A stretch of DNA of 64,000 nt, from positions 493,900 to 557,899 of the forward strand of contig NZ_NCQY01000030.1 of assembly GCF_002894645.1 (NCBI RefSeq). Reading direction: 5' to 3'. The translations under genes were made by a program, and so were the position numbers. The stretch comes from Salinibacter altiplanensis. Lineage in GTDB: Bacteria > Bacteroidota > Rhodothermia > Rhodothermales > Salinibacteraceae. Positions 18,678 to 27,648 of the stretch are shown one piece after another. The notes under the pieces were generated by a model. It saw only the letters and a program-made list of their open reading frames with translations, did no database searches and was not told where the DNA came from. How positions within the stretch are numbered: position 1 is the first letter of the stretch; every line of letters starts with the position of its first letter.

Positions 18678-19469
18678 CTAGGAATGTGACTGCCCAGAGC
18701 CGGGCGCCCCCGCTCTCTCAATCTGCGCGATGACCGAACGGCTCCGATCCGGGTAGGCGTCGTCAAACTGGTACCGTAGAAAGTCGCGCACGAGGGCATT
18801 CACCTCCCGCCGAACCGCCGGGGCCATGTCCAGCCGCATCACCGTATCGAGGTCGGCCCGGGCGCACACGGCATAGGCCCGGAGGGCAGACCGAGACGCT
18901 CGCGTCGGCCGTTCGGGCGTCGCGTCGGTCGGATAGACGCCGCCGTCCGCCAGGGACAGCAGCCCCTCCTCCCCCGTCACCGCTTCTACCCGCGCTCGCT
19001 CGACAGCGGGGGCCACCCCCAACATCTGAGCCAATTGAAGCTGCACGAACGGCCAGAGGTTGCCCACCCGCACCTCCGAGTGGTTCAGGCGGTGCAGGGC
19101 CCGAACCATCAGTCCAAACGCCGCGGGCTGGGGGTCTTCTTTCTCCATCAGCGCATCGACCAGCTCGACGATGCGCAGCCCGACGGTGATGGTTGGGAGG
19201 CTCCCACGAAGACGGTGGAAGGACTGGACGTGACTGCTCTCACTGAGGGTCTGCAGGGTGCGGGCAGGTTTGTAGTAGAACACCACCTGCGTGTACGCCA
19301 TCGGCTGCAGGGTCGCCCCGAACGAGCTTTTGGGACGCCGAGCCCCCTTCGCCATAACGCCAATCTTGCCCTTCTTCTGCGTGAAGAGGGTCACGATCTG
19401 ACTCGTTTCGCCGTAGTCGATGCTCCGCAGGACGACGGCCTTCGTACGGACAATTGAGCGCTGCGCCAT
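18678..19469 (-). CDS. recO: DNA repair protein RecO
   Basis: This is a 263-residue RecO from the ATG at 19469; a GTG two codons earlier is also possible. The N-terminal OB-fold is recognisable from KAVVLRSIDYGETSQIVTLFTQKKGKIGVMAKGARRPKS. The all-helical C-terminal half carries the family pattern around LRIVELVDALMEKEDPQP and FVQLQLAQMLGVAP. No four-Cys zinc cluster is present, which is common in the family. RecO works with RecR to load RecA on SSB-coated DNA. It stands alone on the minus strand, divergent from comEA across about 200 bp. Confidence 0.9.
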   Translation of the reverse strand: MAQRSIVRTKAVVLRSIDYGETSQIVTLFTQKKGKIGVMAKGARRPKSSFGATLQPMAYTQVVFYYKPARTLQTLSESSHVQSFHRLRGSLPTITVGLRIVELVDALMEKEDPQPAAFGLMVRALHRLNHSEVRVGNLWPFVQLQLAQMLGVAPAVERARVEAVTGEEGLLSLADGGVYPTDATPERPTRASRSALRAYAVCARADLDTVMRLDMAPAVRREVNALVRDFLRYQFDDAYPDRSRSVIAQIERAGAPGSGQSHS

Positions 19470-19667
19470 GATCACGAGATGCCAACAGGGTCAAGGGCAA
19501 CGAAGCCCGCGCGAGGCGTCCCAAACTGCGGAGAGTCGGGCCGGGACGTCCAGACGAACGGTCCCGCCGTCCCGAAGCCGGAAGACGTTAAATTCTGGCT
19601 CTGTATGTGTCTCTTTCTACAGAAATAGGGCTCGCGTTGTGATGGATGCCTTCACAGGCCCGTCGCC

Positions 19668-20105
19668 ATGATTTGGCTTTACCGACTGCAGCAACGGCTC
19701 TCCATTACTCGTCAAGAGGGCTTAGCAATTCTCACCCTCGCCGTACTGTTTCTACTTGGCCTGACGGTGCGTCACCTCCAGAACCAACAGGTCCCCCCAG
19801 TGGCCGCCGACTCGCTCGTCGCCAAGCCCCCGACAGACACAACCGGGGCCTCCTCGGCAACGTCGGGACCGCCGCCGCCCTCCGCAGAGCACCCAATCAA
19901 TGTGAACACAGCCTCCTCGGAGGCGCTGGAGGCCCTGCCAGGCATCGGCCCCGCGTTGTCGGAACGGATCGTGACGTATCGGTCGACCCAACGCCCGTTC
20001 CAGCGCGTCGCTGAGCTGCGGCGCGTCGGCGGCATCGGCCCGGAGACGCTTGCGACCCTCCGTCCCATGGTCCAGGTTGCCCCGCCCGACAGCGTCGCGG
20101 AGTAG
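19668..20105 (+). CDS. comEA: ComEA-type helix-hairpin-helix DNA-binding protein
   Basis: This is a 145-residue protein with a single N-terminal membrane anchor (about 17-35), a Pro/Ser/Thr-rich linker (42-73) and a C-terminal tandem HhH domain (78-137). The domain reads PINVNTASSEALEALPGIGPALSERIV and continues to VGGIGPETLATLRP. This is the ComEA architecture: an anchored double-stranded-DNA receptor used in natural transformation. No comEC or other competence gene is adjacent; dprA is 13 kb away. A general HhH protein of unknown role is the alternative. Confidence 0.8.
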   Translation: MIWLYRLQQRLSITRQEGLAILTLAVLFLLGLTVRHLQNQQVPPVAADSLVAKPPTDTTGASSATSGPPPPSAEHPINVNTASSEALEALPGIGPALSERIVTYRSTQRPFQRVAELRRVGGIGPETLATLRPMVQVAPPDSVAE

Positions 20106-20124
20106 CGGACGACCGTGTGCCCCA

Positions 20125-20391
20125 CTAGGACGCAGGCGGGTGAGGAGCTGCCTCCTCTCGTTCGGCGGAACGGGCCTCATCTACAGCCTCCGTTCCGCTC
20201 GTCGGGGAGGACCTGTGCTCGCGCACCCGTTCGTCGACGGCCTCCGGGGTCCACTCCCTCGCGGCCTCTTCTTCCCGGTCGAGGAACCGCGAAATCGGTA
20301 CGAGAAGCAGGGCAGCCAGTAGGGCAAATCCGAGCAAAGTTCCGACGATGATGGGAAGATACTCGGGATCGAAGAGCGGCGATGCATCCAT
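20125..20391 (-). CDS. Small single-helix membrane protein with acidic tail
   Basis: This is an 88-residue protein from the ATG at 20391; the longer frame to 20487 starts with non-hydrophobic, unconvincing sequence. Residues 10-33 (EYLPIIVGTLLGFALLAALLLVPI) form one membrane helix. A strongly charged Glu/Arg-rich cytoplasmic-type tail of about 50 residues follows. No family was recognised. It converges on comEA with a 19-bp gap and is divergent from the response regulator. Composition and the clean helix favour a real gene. Confidence 0.55.
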   Translation of the reverse strand: MDASPLFDPEYLPIIVGTLLGFALLAALLLVPISRFLDREEEAAREWTPEAVDERVREHRSSPTSGTEAVDEARSAEREEAAPHPPAS

Positions 20392-20561
20392 GCGTCGGGG
20401 CGCTTGTTCAGCGTTTGCTGTGTAGGCACATGTACGTACGATTCCGTGGGCCGTTCGGCGCTTCTCCTCTTGGGGATGCGTCCCCACGAATCCTGCCCTT
20501 CAAGCGCCAGTAGGGAGATTCATGCGGCATCGATTTGCCTTTTTCGCACTGTCTGCGAACC

Positions 20562-20567
20562 GGAGGT
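20562..20567 (+). promoter_or_regulatory. Strong Shine-Dalgarno site fixing the response-regulator start
   Basis: GGAGGT lies 6 nt before the ATG at 20574. Such a clear site is rare in this window and selects 20574 over the in-frame ATG at 20535 and those at 20592 and 20595. Confidence 0.7.
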
Positions 20568-20573
20568 GCAGTC

Positions 20574-21332
20574 ATGGCTTTGCCCGGCGGCATGATGACA
20601 AGGCCCGCTGAGACTCAACTTCTGATTGCCGAGGACGACCCGGACCTGGGAAGCAGCCTGGAGGCATTCTTTGCCCAGAACGACTACCAAGTCCACCGCG
20701 CGACGGAGGGCGAAGAGACGCTCCAAGCAATGACGACCCTTCCCCCCTACGACCTTGTGCTGCTGGACGTGAAGCTGCCCAAGAAGACCGGATTTGAGGT
20801 GTTGCGCGAGGCCCGCCAGGCCGGGGTCGACTCGCCTGTGATTGTGCTCACGGTCAAGGACCAACAGAGGCATAAGCTGAAGGGGTTCGACCTCGGGGCG
20901 GACGACTACGTGACCAAGCCCTTCGACGCCCAGGAGCTTATGGCCCGCGTCGAGGCGGTTCTTGCCCGAAGCAGGTCGGCCCTTCCCGACACCGGCGACG
21001 TGTTCACGTTCGGCGACGTGACGGTCCGCTTTCCCGCGGAAACGGTCACGAGGGGGAATGAGAAGATCGGACTGACGGACCTGGAGTTCGACATCCTGAC
21101 GTACTTCATCACCCACCGCGGCCGCACAGTGAGTCGCGAACAGCTGCTCCGCGACGTGTGGGGGATTAGCGGCAACATTACCACCCGCACCATTGACCGG
21201 CACGTGGCGTCGCTGCGCAAGAAGATCGAGCCCACCCCGGGGGCCCCCACGTACGTGAAGACGGTGTACGGCATCGGGTACAAGTTTATCACGGACGATG
21301 TCTCCGGGACCCGCGCCGCGGAGACCGACTGA
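20574..21332 (+). CDS. OmpR/PhoB-family response regulator, orphan
   Basis: This is a 252-residue two-component regulator. The receiver domain (about 13-130) has acidic pocket E20-D21-D22, phosphoacceptor Asp65 in VLLDVKLPK, the conserved Thr in IVLTVKD and Lys in YVTKPFD. The winged-helix output domain (about 150-240) has LTDLEFDILTYFI, SREQLLRDVWG and the recognition-helix/wing region RTIDRHVASLRKKIE...TVYGIGYKF. A DNA-binding transcription factor is expected. No histidine kinase gene is adjacent, so its partner is elsewhere. Confidence 0.93.
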   Translation: MALPGGMMTRPAETQLLIAEDDPDLGSSLEAFFAQNDYQVHRATEGEETLQAMTTLPPYDLVLLDVKLPKKTGFEVLREARQAGVDSPVIVLTVKDQQRHKLKGFDLGADDYVTKPFDAQELMARVEAVLARSRSALPDTGDVFTFGDVTVRFPAETVTRGNEKIGLTDLEFDILTYFITHRGRTVSREQLLRDVWGISGNITTRTIDRHVASLRKKIEPTPGAPTYVKTVYGIGYKFITDDVSGTRAAETD

Positions 21333-21607
21333 CGCCCCTGGGTTCCACGACCGAGCCACAGTCCCACTCGGAGCTCATTGACTGTGCCCGCCCTCAGGAC
21401 GCGGGGAACAGCCACGCAGGCCGCGGCGGGTCCGACAAGGTGACCCCCGCAGCCCTGCGCATCGGACGGGGTGCGGAGCAGTCAGTGGGCTCATGGGGGG
21501 GCGTGGGTTTCCCCTACGTGTGCCCCGGAAGCCCTGAACCTGGCGCCCCCGCCTCCGTCTTGCTCTTGTTTGTTTTTTCGCTCTTCCAGCCTCGCCTTTC
21601 TCAGCAG

Positions 21608-22627
21608 ATGGCCTCGTACGCAAAGCGCACGGCGTTTGTCACCGGCGGCACCGGCTTCGTCGGCAGTCACCTCGTGGAGGAGCTTTTGCGCCGCGGCATG
21701 GAGGAGGTCCGCTGCCTCGTACGGACCGATCCGAAGTGGCTCTCGGGCCTGGACGTGACGACCGTGCGGGGCGACCTGTCGGACGTGGAGGTGCTTTGGG
21801 ACGCGCTCGAGGGCGTGGACGAGGTGTACCACGTGGCGGGTCGGACACGGGCCCCGACGGAAGAGGAGTTTTACGAGGCAAACGTACAGGCGACGCTCAA
21901 CCTCCTGGGCGCCGTCCGGCACGCCGCGCCGGCCCTCGACCGGGTACTGGTGACGAGCAGCCTGGCCGCCGTGGGGCGGTGCGAGCACGATGTGGCCACG
22001 GAGGAGGCCCCACTCCGGCCAGTCAGCATGTACGGACGCAGCAAAGCACAGATGGAGCAGGCCCTCCGTGAACGGCCCGAGACCACGCCTGAATCGTACG
22101 CGGAGTCGTTGCCGCTGACCGTCGTTCGCCCCCCTGCCGTCTATGGCCCGCGCGACCGGGACATTCTTGATTTCTTTCGGGCCGTGACGCGGCACGTGTG
22201 CCCCGTGGTGGGCGGGGGCTCCGCCCGGACACTGAGCCTCGTTCACGCACGGGACCTTGCCGTCGGCATGGTCGACGCCGTCCGGCACCCGGATGCAGCC
22301 GGGGAGACGTACTTCCTCGGCAGCCCACGGCCGTATGCCTGGAACGAGGTCAAACAGGCCGCCACCACGGCCTTAGACACATGGGCCGTGACCGTGCCAG
22401 TGCCCGGCCCGCTACTGGGCGCCGTCGGCGCGGCGGCGGAGGCCTGGGGCACACTGACCGGCACCCATCCGCCGCTCAACCGCGACAAAACCCGCGAAAT
22501 TCGGCATGCCTGTACGGCCTGTTCCAGTGAGAAGGCCACCCGTGACTTCGACTACGCCCCGTCGGTCGCCCTCGGGGACGGGGTGTCTCGCACGCTTCGT
22601 TGGTATGTGGAGCAGGGGTGGCTGTAG
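21608..22627 (+). CDS. NAD-dependent epimerase/dehydratase (extended SDR)
   Basis: This is a 339-residue extended short-chain dehydrogenase/reductase. Nucleotide-binding GGTGFVG is at 13-19, followed by RGDLSD and HVAGRT. The catalytic Ser is in LVTSSLAAVG and the YxxxK pair is in MYGRSKAQ. The ATG at 21608 puts the Rossmann motif at the usual distance; the open frame upstream to 21440 is not conserved-looking. Substrates of this group include nucleotide sugars, dihydroflavonol-like compounds and sterols. No sugar-pathway neighbour is present, so it cannot be refined. It ends 113 bp before kgd on the same strand. Confidence 0.85.
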   Translation: MASYAKRTAFVTGGTGFVGSHLVEELLRRGMEEVRCLVRTDPKWLSGLDVTTVRGDLSDVEVLWDALEGVDEVYHVAGRTRAPTEEEFYEANVQATLNLLGAVRHAAPALDRVLVTSSLAAVGRCEHDVATEEAPLRPVSMYGRSKAQMEQALRERPETTPESYAESLPLTVVRPPAVYGPRDRDILDFFRAVTRHVCPVVGGGSARTLSLVHARDLAVGMVDAVRHPDAAGETYFLGSPRPYAWNEVKQAATTALDTWAVTVPVPGPLLGAVGAAAEAWGTLTGTHPPLNRDKTREIRHACTACSSEKATRDFDYAPSVALGDGVSRTLRWYVEQGWL

Positions 22628-22740
22628 GGCCGCCTCCGCCGACCCATTCCCCCGCGAATCCTCGTCGGGAATGCGTCGTACATGGTAGTCGCTCCAGGCG
22701 GGGAGCCACGTTTCTCTTGCGATCAACTGATCTTTCCACC

Positions 22741-25700
22741 GTGAGCAGCCTCGGATTCAACACGGGCTACATCGAAGAACTGTACAAACAGTACCAGGAC
22801 GACCCCGACAGCGTGAGCGAGAGCTGGCGCGAGTTCTTCGCGGACTACGACCCGGACGCGTCCTTCATTCCGGTTACACAGACGACCGCCGGCGACGGGG
22901 AGGCCACCACGCCCCCCGAACAGCCGACGGAGCCGGAGGCCCGCGAGGAACCGCCCGGGGCGTCTCCAACTCCCCCAGCGGCCGAGGACGGCGTCGTGGA
23001 GCCCCTCCGCCCCGCCTCGGCCCCTGCGGTCGACGAGAACAAGGCCGACGTGACGGCCATGACCGGTCCGTCGGCCAAGGTCGTCGAGAACATGGAGGAC
23101 AGTCTCGGCGTCCCGACGGCCACCTCCGCCCGTACGATCCCGGTCAAGCTGCTGGATGAGAATCGCACGCTCCTAAACGACTATCAGAAGCAGGTCGGCG
23201 GCGAGAAAATCTCGTACACCCACATCATCGCCTACGCGATGGTGCAGGCAATGAAGAAGTACCCGGACCTGAACACCACTTTCCGCCGGAGCGAGGACGG
23301 CACGCCGGAGCACGTCAAGCCCGATCAGATCAACCTTGGGCTTGCCGTGGACGTGGAGCGACGGGGCGAGCGCACCCTGCTGGTGCCCAACCTCAAGGAT
23401 GCGGGCAGCCTCAGCTTCGCTGAATTCCTCGGGACCTACAACAATGTCGTCGGCCGCGCGCTGGACGGCGACCTCAACCTGTCCGACTTTCAGGGCACCA
23501 CGGCCACCCTCACCAACCCGGGCATGATCGGCACGTCGATGAGCGTGGCACGCCTGATGCCCGGCCAGGGGGTCATCGTGGGGGCCGGGGCGATCGACTT
23601 CCCGCCGGAATACCGCGGGTACGCCCCCGAGGTGGCGAGCAAGGCCGGAGTCTCTCCGGTCATGACACTGACCTCCACCTACGATCACCGCGTCGTCCAG
23701 GGCGCCACCAGCGGGGCCTTCCTGAACCACATCGAGGAGCTCCTGATGGGCACGCACGACTTCTATCAGCGGATCTTTTCCGATCTGAGCGTGCCCTATC
23801 AGCCCTTCCAGATGGCCACCGACTCGACACCACAGCTCGGGCGGGCTCGGCCCCAGGACGAGCTCGACATGACGGAGAAGCAGGCGGCGGTGCTTCAGCT
23901 GATTCGGGCCTACCGGGTCCGTGGTCACCTGCAGGCCGACATCAACCCGCTCGGCTACGAGTGGCAGTACCACGAGGAGCTCGACCCCGCCACCTACGGC
24001 CTCACGGTCTGGGACCTGGACCGGGCGTTCATCACTGGCGGCCTCGGGGGCGAGGAGAAGCTGCCCCTCCGCAAGATCCTGTCCATCCTTCGGAAGTCCT
24101 ACACCAGCGAGGTCGGGACGGCCTTCATGCACATCTCCGATCCGGAGGAGAAGACGTGGATCCAGAACCGAATCGAGCCGATGCGGGATGCCGGGCCGCC
24201 GTCCGAGGACGATCGGCACCGGATTGTGCAGAAGCTCAACGCAGCGGAGGCGTTCGAGCGCTTTCTGCACACCAAGTACGTCGGCCACAAGCGCTTCTCC
24301 CTGGAGGGGTCGGAGACCATGATTCCCCTCATCGACACCCTCCTCTCCGACGCCGCCGACGCGGGCGTGGAGGACGTGGTAATGGGCATGGCCCACCGGG
24401 GCCGCCTCAACGTACTGGCCAACATTATCGGCAAGCCCTACGAGGAAATCTTCTCCAAATTTGAGGGCAACATCGACCCGAACACGACCCAGGGCTCCGG
24501 CGACGTGAAGTACCACCTGGGCGCCGAGGGCCATGTCACCTCGCCCGACGGCAACGAGATTGCCGTGACGCTCGCCTCGAACCCCAGCCACCTGGAGGCC
24601 GTCAACCCGGTCGTGGAGGGCATGTCCCGCGCCAAGCAGAACCTGTTGCGCGACGAACACCCCGAGGCGACAGAGGACGACTACCACGACGCCGTAATGC
24701 CCCTCCTGATTCACGGGGACGCCGGCTTCGCCGGGCAGGGCGTGGTGGCGGAGACCCTGAACCTCAGCAAGCTGCGCGGCTACACGACCGGCGGCACCGT
24801 CCACCTGGTCATCAACAACCAGATCGGCTTCACCACCCCTCCGGGCGACGCTCGCAGTTCAACCTACGCCACGGACCTGGCCCGTGCCATCGAGGCGCCC
24901 ATCTTCCACGTCAACGGGGACGACCCCGAAACCTGCGTCCGCATCGCGCAGCTGGCGTTCGAGTACCGTCAGCGCTTCAACAAGGACGTGGTCATCGACA
25001 TGATGTGCTACCGCGTCCACGGACACAACGAGGGCGACGAACCGACCTTTACGCAGCCGCTGCTCTACGAGAAGATTGAGGCGAAGCGCTCCCCACGCAA
25101 GCTCTACACCGAGATGCTGCTCCGCCGTGGCGAGATCGAACCGGACGAGGCGGAGCAGATGCTCGACGACTACCGAGGCCGGCTCCAGGAGGCCTTCGAC
25201 CGCACCAAGGACCTGGAGGAGAAAGACGCCGAGGCGGCCTTGCAGGAACGGGTTCAGCGCACGGCCGACGATCGACTCCCCGAGGTCGATACCACGGCGC
25301 AACGCGAGCACCTGGAGCGGGTTGTGGAGGTTCTCACCGACTTTCCAGACGATTTCAACGTCCACCGGAAGCTCAAACGGCTGTTTGGGAAGCGCGACGA
25401 CCTCTTCCACGATCAGGAGCGCATCGACTGGGCCTTCTCCGAGGCGCTGGCGTTCGGCTCACTGCTGCAGGAGGGCACGCGCGTTCGACTGAGCGGACAA
25501 GACTCGCGTCGCGCAACGTTTAGCCAGCGGCACGCCGTGCTCATTGATCAGGAGACCGGCGACGAGTACACGCCGCTCAACAACCTGTCGGACGACCAGG
25601 AGCGGCTTCTCATCTACGACAGTCTCCTCTCGGAGTACGCGGTGGCCGGGTTCGAATACGGCTACTCGGTGGTGGACAAGGATGCCCTGACCTGCTGGGA

Positions 25701-26463
25701 GGCTCAGTTTGGCGACTTCGCGAACGGGGCAGAGATCGTGTGGGACCAGTTCGTGAGTGCCGCCGAGGAGAAGTGGGGACAGACCTCTGGCCTCGTGGCT
25801 CTGCTGCCCCACGCCTACGAAGGCCAGGGCCCTGAGCACTCTTCGGCCCGCCTGGAGCGCTTCCTGCAGCTCTGTGCGGAGCAGAACATGATCGTCGCCA
25901 ACTTCTCCACGCCGGCCAACTACTTCCACGCCCTGCGCCGACAGGTGAAGCGCGACGTCAAGAAGCCGCTCATCATCATGACGCCCAAGAGCCTGCTGCG
26001 GCATCCAAAGTGCGTCTCTACTCCCGACGAGCTCATGAACGGGGGCGTGCAGGAGGTCATCCCGGCTGCGACGAAGGCCACGGACACCACACGGCACATT
26101 CTCTGCAGCGGCAAGGTGTACTACGACCTTGTGACGGCGCTGGAGGACCACGACCGCCGCGACGAGATTGCCATTACGCGTCTGGAGCAGTTCTATCCCT
26201 TTCCCGCGTCGGATCTGCGGGCGGAACTGGAGCGCTACGCCGGGGCCGACGAGACCGTATGGGTGCAGGAGGAGCCTCAGAACATGGGCGCCTGGTCGTT
26301 TGCGTCTCCACGCTTCGAGACCCTCCTGGAGGAGATTCACGGGCCCTGCGAGCAGCGCCTTCAGTACGTGGGGCGCTCCGCCAGTGCCAGTCCCGCCACC
26401 GGCTCAGCCAAGGTACACGACCGGGAACAGGAGCAGCTGGTCGAAGACGCCCTCGCCCTCTAA
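22741..26463 (+). CDS. kgd: Multifunctional 2-oxoglutarate decarboxylase/dehydrogenase (E2-E1 fusion)
   Basis: This is a 1240-residue protein that starts at GTG 22741, placing the E1o N-terminal helix (FNTGYIEELYKQYQDDP) first. An acidic Pro-rich linker (about 45-110) follows. A lipoamide acyltransferase-like catalytic domain (about 115-345) has active-site DHRVVQGATSG, His315 or close. The thiamine-diphosphate E1 domain (about 400-1240) includes GMAHRGRLNVLANI, the cofactor motif GDAGFAGQGVVAET and YRVHGHNEGDEP. This is the mycobacterial Kgd/actinobacterial OdhA layout. There is no lipoyl domain, so E2 or lipoyl partners must come from elsewhere. It acts in the TCA cycle, producing succinyl-CoA or succinic semialdehyde. 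Confidence 0.95.
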   Translation: MSSLGFNTGYIEELYKQYQDDPDSVSESWREFFADYDPDASFIPVTQTTAGDGEATTPPEQPTEPEAREEPPGASPTPPAAEDGVVEPLRPASAPAVDENKADVTAMTGPSAKVVENMEDSLGVPTATSARTIPVKLLDENRTLLNDYQKQVGGEKISYTHIIAYAMVQAMKKYPDLNTTFRRSEDGTPEHVKPDQINLGLAVDVERRGERTLLVPNLKDAGSLSFAEFLGTYNNVVGRALDGDLNLSDFQGTTATLTNPGMIGTSMSVARLMPGQGVIVGAGAIDFPPEYRGYAPEVASKAGVSPVMTLTSTYDHRVVQGATSGAFLNHIEELLMGTHDFYQRIFSDLSVPYQPFQMATDSTPQLGRARPQDELDMTEKQAAVLQLIRAYRVRGHLQADINPLGYEWQYHEELDPATYGLTVWDLDRAFITGGLGGEEKLPLRKILSILRKSYTSEVGTAFMHISDPEEKTWIQNRIEPMRDAGPPSEDDRHRIVQKLNAAEAFERFLHTKYVGHKRFSLEGSETMIPLIDTLLSDAADAGVEDVVMGMAHRGRLNVLANIIGKPYEEIFSKFEGNIDPNTTQGSGDVKYHLGAEGHVTSPDGNEIAVTLASNPSHLEAVNPVVEGMSRAKQNLLRDEHPEATEDDYHDAVMPLLIHGDAGFAGQGVVAETLNLSKLRGYTTGGTVHLVINNQIGFTTPPGDARSSTYATDLARAIEAPIFHVNGDDPETCVRIAQLAFEYRQRFNKDVVIDMMCYRVHGHNEGDEPTFTQPLLYEKIEAKRSPRKLYTEMLLRRGEIEPDEAEQMLDDYRGRLQEAFDRTKDLEEKDAEAALQERVQRTADDRLPEVDTTAQREHLERVVEVLTDFPDDFNVHRKLKRLFGKRDDLFHDQERIDWAFSEALAFGSLLQEGTRVRLSGQDSRRATFSQRHAVLIDQETGDEYTPLNNLSDDQERLLIYDSLLSEYAVAGFEYGYSVVDKDALTCWEAQFGDFANGAEIVWDQFVSAAEEKWGQTSGLVALLPHAYEGQGPEHSSARLERFLQLCAEQNMIVANFSTPANYFHALRRQVKRDVKKPLIIMTPKSLLRHPKCVSTPDELMNGGVQEVIPAATKATDTTRHILCSGKVYYDLVTALEDHDRRDEIAITRLEQFYPFPASDLRAELERYAGADETVWVQEEPQNMGAWSFASPRFETLLEEIHGPCEQRLQYVGRSASASPATGSAKVHDREQEQLVEDALAL

Positions 26464-26496
26464 CGCTCCTCTCTTCTTGACTCGGTTTCCGCACAG

Positions 26497-26522
26497 GCCC
26501 CACCCAGCACGGTGGGGCTTTT
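26497..26522 (+). terminator. Rho-independent terminator after kgd
   Basis: GCCCCACC (26497-26504), a 6-nt loop and GGTGGGGC (26511-26518) are followed by TTTTCTTTT. It begins 33 bp after the kgd stop. Confidence 0.9.
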
Positions 26523-26560
26523 CTTTTGTGTGTTGGGGGGTGGCAAAGAAAGCGGCACAG

Positions 26561-26592
26561 AAAAAGGGACGGACCCGCTCGGGCCCGTCCCC
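26561..26592 (-). terminator. Rho-independent terminator after rpsU
   Basis: Read on the minus strand, a 12-bp stem beginning GGGACGGGCCCG pairs (one G:U) with CGGGTCCGTCCC across a 2-nt turn and runs into TTTTT. It lies 55 bp beyond the rpsU stop and faces the kgd terminator, so the two convergent transcripts are cleanly separated. Confidence 0.9.
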
Positions 26593-26646
26593 AACAACGA
26601 TGCCGGACGTCGTTTCGTCGACGTCCGCGACCAAATGTAGGGCGCT

Positions 26647-26859
26647 CTACTTGCGTTTCCGATTGTCACCACGTTTCCGCTGGCGGTGACGCCGTCGGCG
26701 CGACCGCTTCTCTTCAAGCCGCTTCTCCTCCGAGGGCTTCATGTACGTCATGTTCTGCCGATACTCCTGCAGCACACGGCTCCGGTTCACCTGACGCCGG
26801 AAGCGCTTGAGCGCACGATCAATGTCTTCGTTGTTCCGTACTTTTACACCAACAGCCAA
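26647..26859 (-). CDS. rpsU: 30S ribosomal protein S21
   Basis: This is a 70-residue S21. The core VKVRNNEDIDRALKRFRRQV and VLQEYRQNMTYMKPSEEKR is followed by a very basic C-terminal tail. The correct start is TTG at 26859, preceded by GGAGGG 7 nt upstream. The ATG-initiated longer frame (to 26979) adds unrelated residues. S21 helps 16S rRNA engage messages with a Shine-Dalgarno site. In Bacteroidota S21 has been linked to anti-SD sequestration, so a strong SD on its own message would fit autoregulation; that link is inference. Confidence 0.93.
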   Translation of the reverse strand: MAVGVKVRNNEDIDRALKRFRRQVNRSRVLQEYRQNMTYMKPSEEKRLEEKRSRRRRHRQRKRGDNRKRK

Positions 26860-26991
26860 GGTAGATCCCTCCGTAGGGAGTTTGGTTTTGAAGTAGAATG
26901 GATAGTGCTTAAAATGCAAAGCAGAAACGCGAATGTGAGAGGCATGTTTCTTTTCTGCGCCTTTACGCCTCTCCTCCACTCCGTTGCCCTC

Positions 26992-27582
26992 ATGACAACC
27001 CTCTCTCCGTTGGTGCTCGCGACCGGAAACCCCGGCAAGGTCGACGAGCTTCGCGCCCTGCTCGGCGACCTCAATCAGACGCTCCTCCCGGCCAGTGAAC
27101 TCGGCGCGTCACTCACCGTGACCGAAGACGCTGGCTCCCTCGACGGCAATGCCCGAAAGAAGGCCCGGGCGTACCACGACAACACCGGCCACGCCGCCCT
27201 CGCCGACGATACGGGACTGGAGGTGGCGGCACTCGACGGAGCCCCCGGGGTTCATACCGCCCGGTTCGCCGGGGCCGACGCCACCCCCGAAGACAACAAA
27301 CAGAAACTGTTGACAGTCATGGACGGGGTGGACGACCGACGCGCTCAGTTTCGTACCGTGGTAGCCCTCATCGATGCCAACGGGACCTCCCACACCTTCG
27401 AAGGCCGCTGTGAGGGCACTATTGTACCTGCCCCGCGCGGCGACGGGGGCTTCGGGTACGATCCGCTCTTCCACCCGGACGGCTACGACCAGACATTCGC
27501 GGAAATGCCAACGGCGACCAAAAACAAGATTAGCCACCGCCGAGAGGCCCTCGATGCCCTCCGCACCTTCCTCTCGCGCTAG
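26992..27582 (+). CDS. rdgB: XTP/dITP diphosphatase (RdgB/HAM1)
   Basis: This is a 196-residue nucleotide-pool sanitiser that hydrolyses dITP and XTP to the monophosphates. Family motifs are LVLATGNPGKVDELRALL at the N-terminus, SLDGNARKKARAY, LADDTGLEVAALDGAPGVHTARFAG, GDGGFGYDPLF and KNKISHRREAL. The ATG at 26992 gives the normal family length; the earlier in-frame ATG at 26686 would read back through rpsU on the other strand. dtd follows 66 bp downstream on the same strand and may be cotranscribed. Confidence 0.95.
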   Translation: MTTLSPLVLATGNPGKVDELRALLGDLNQTLLPASELGASLTVTEDAGSLDGNARKKARAYHDNTGHAALADDTGLEVAALDGAPGVHTARFAGADATPEDNKQKLLTVMDGVDDRRAQFRTVVALIDANGTSHTFEGRCEGTIVPAPRGDGGFGYDPLFHPDGYDQTFAEMPTATKNKISHRREALDALRTFLSR

Positions 27583-27648
27583 ACGCCCGAGACGAACCGG
27601 TGCCCCCCTTCTGTCGACAGTCCCTCGAATGCGTATGTCTCCGTCCGT

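Noticed and set aside
23173..24804. 543-codon minus-strand frame inside kgd
   Set aside because: Antisense to the conserved E2/E1 domains, with no domain signature of its own.
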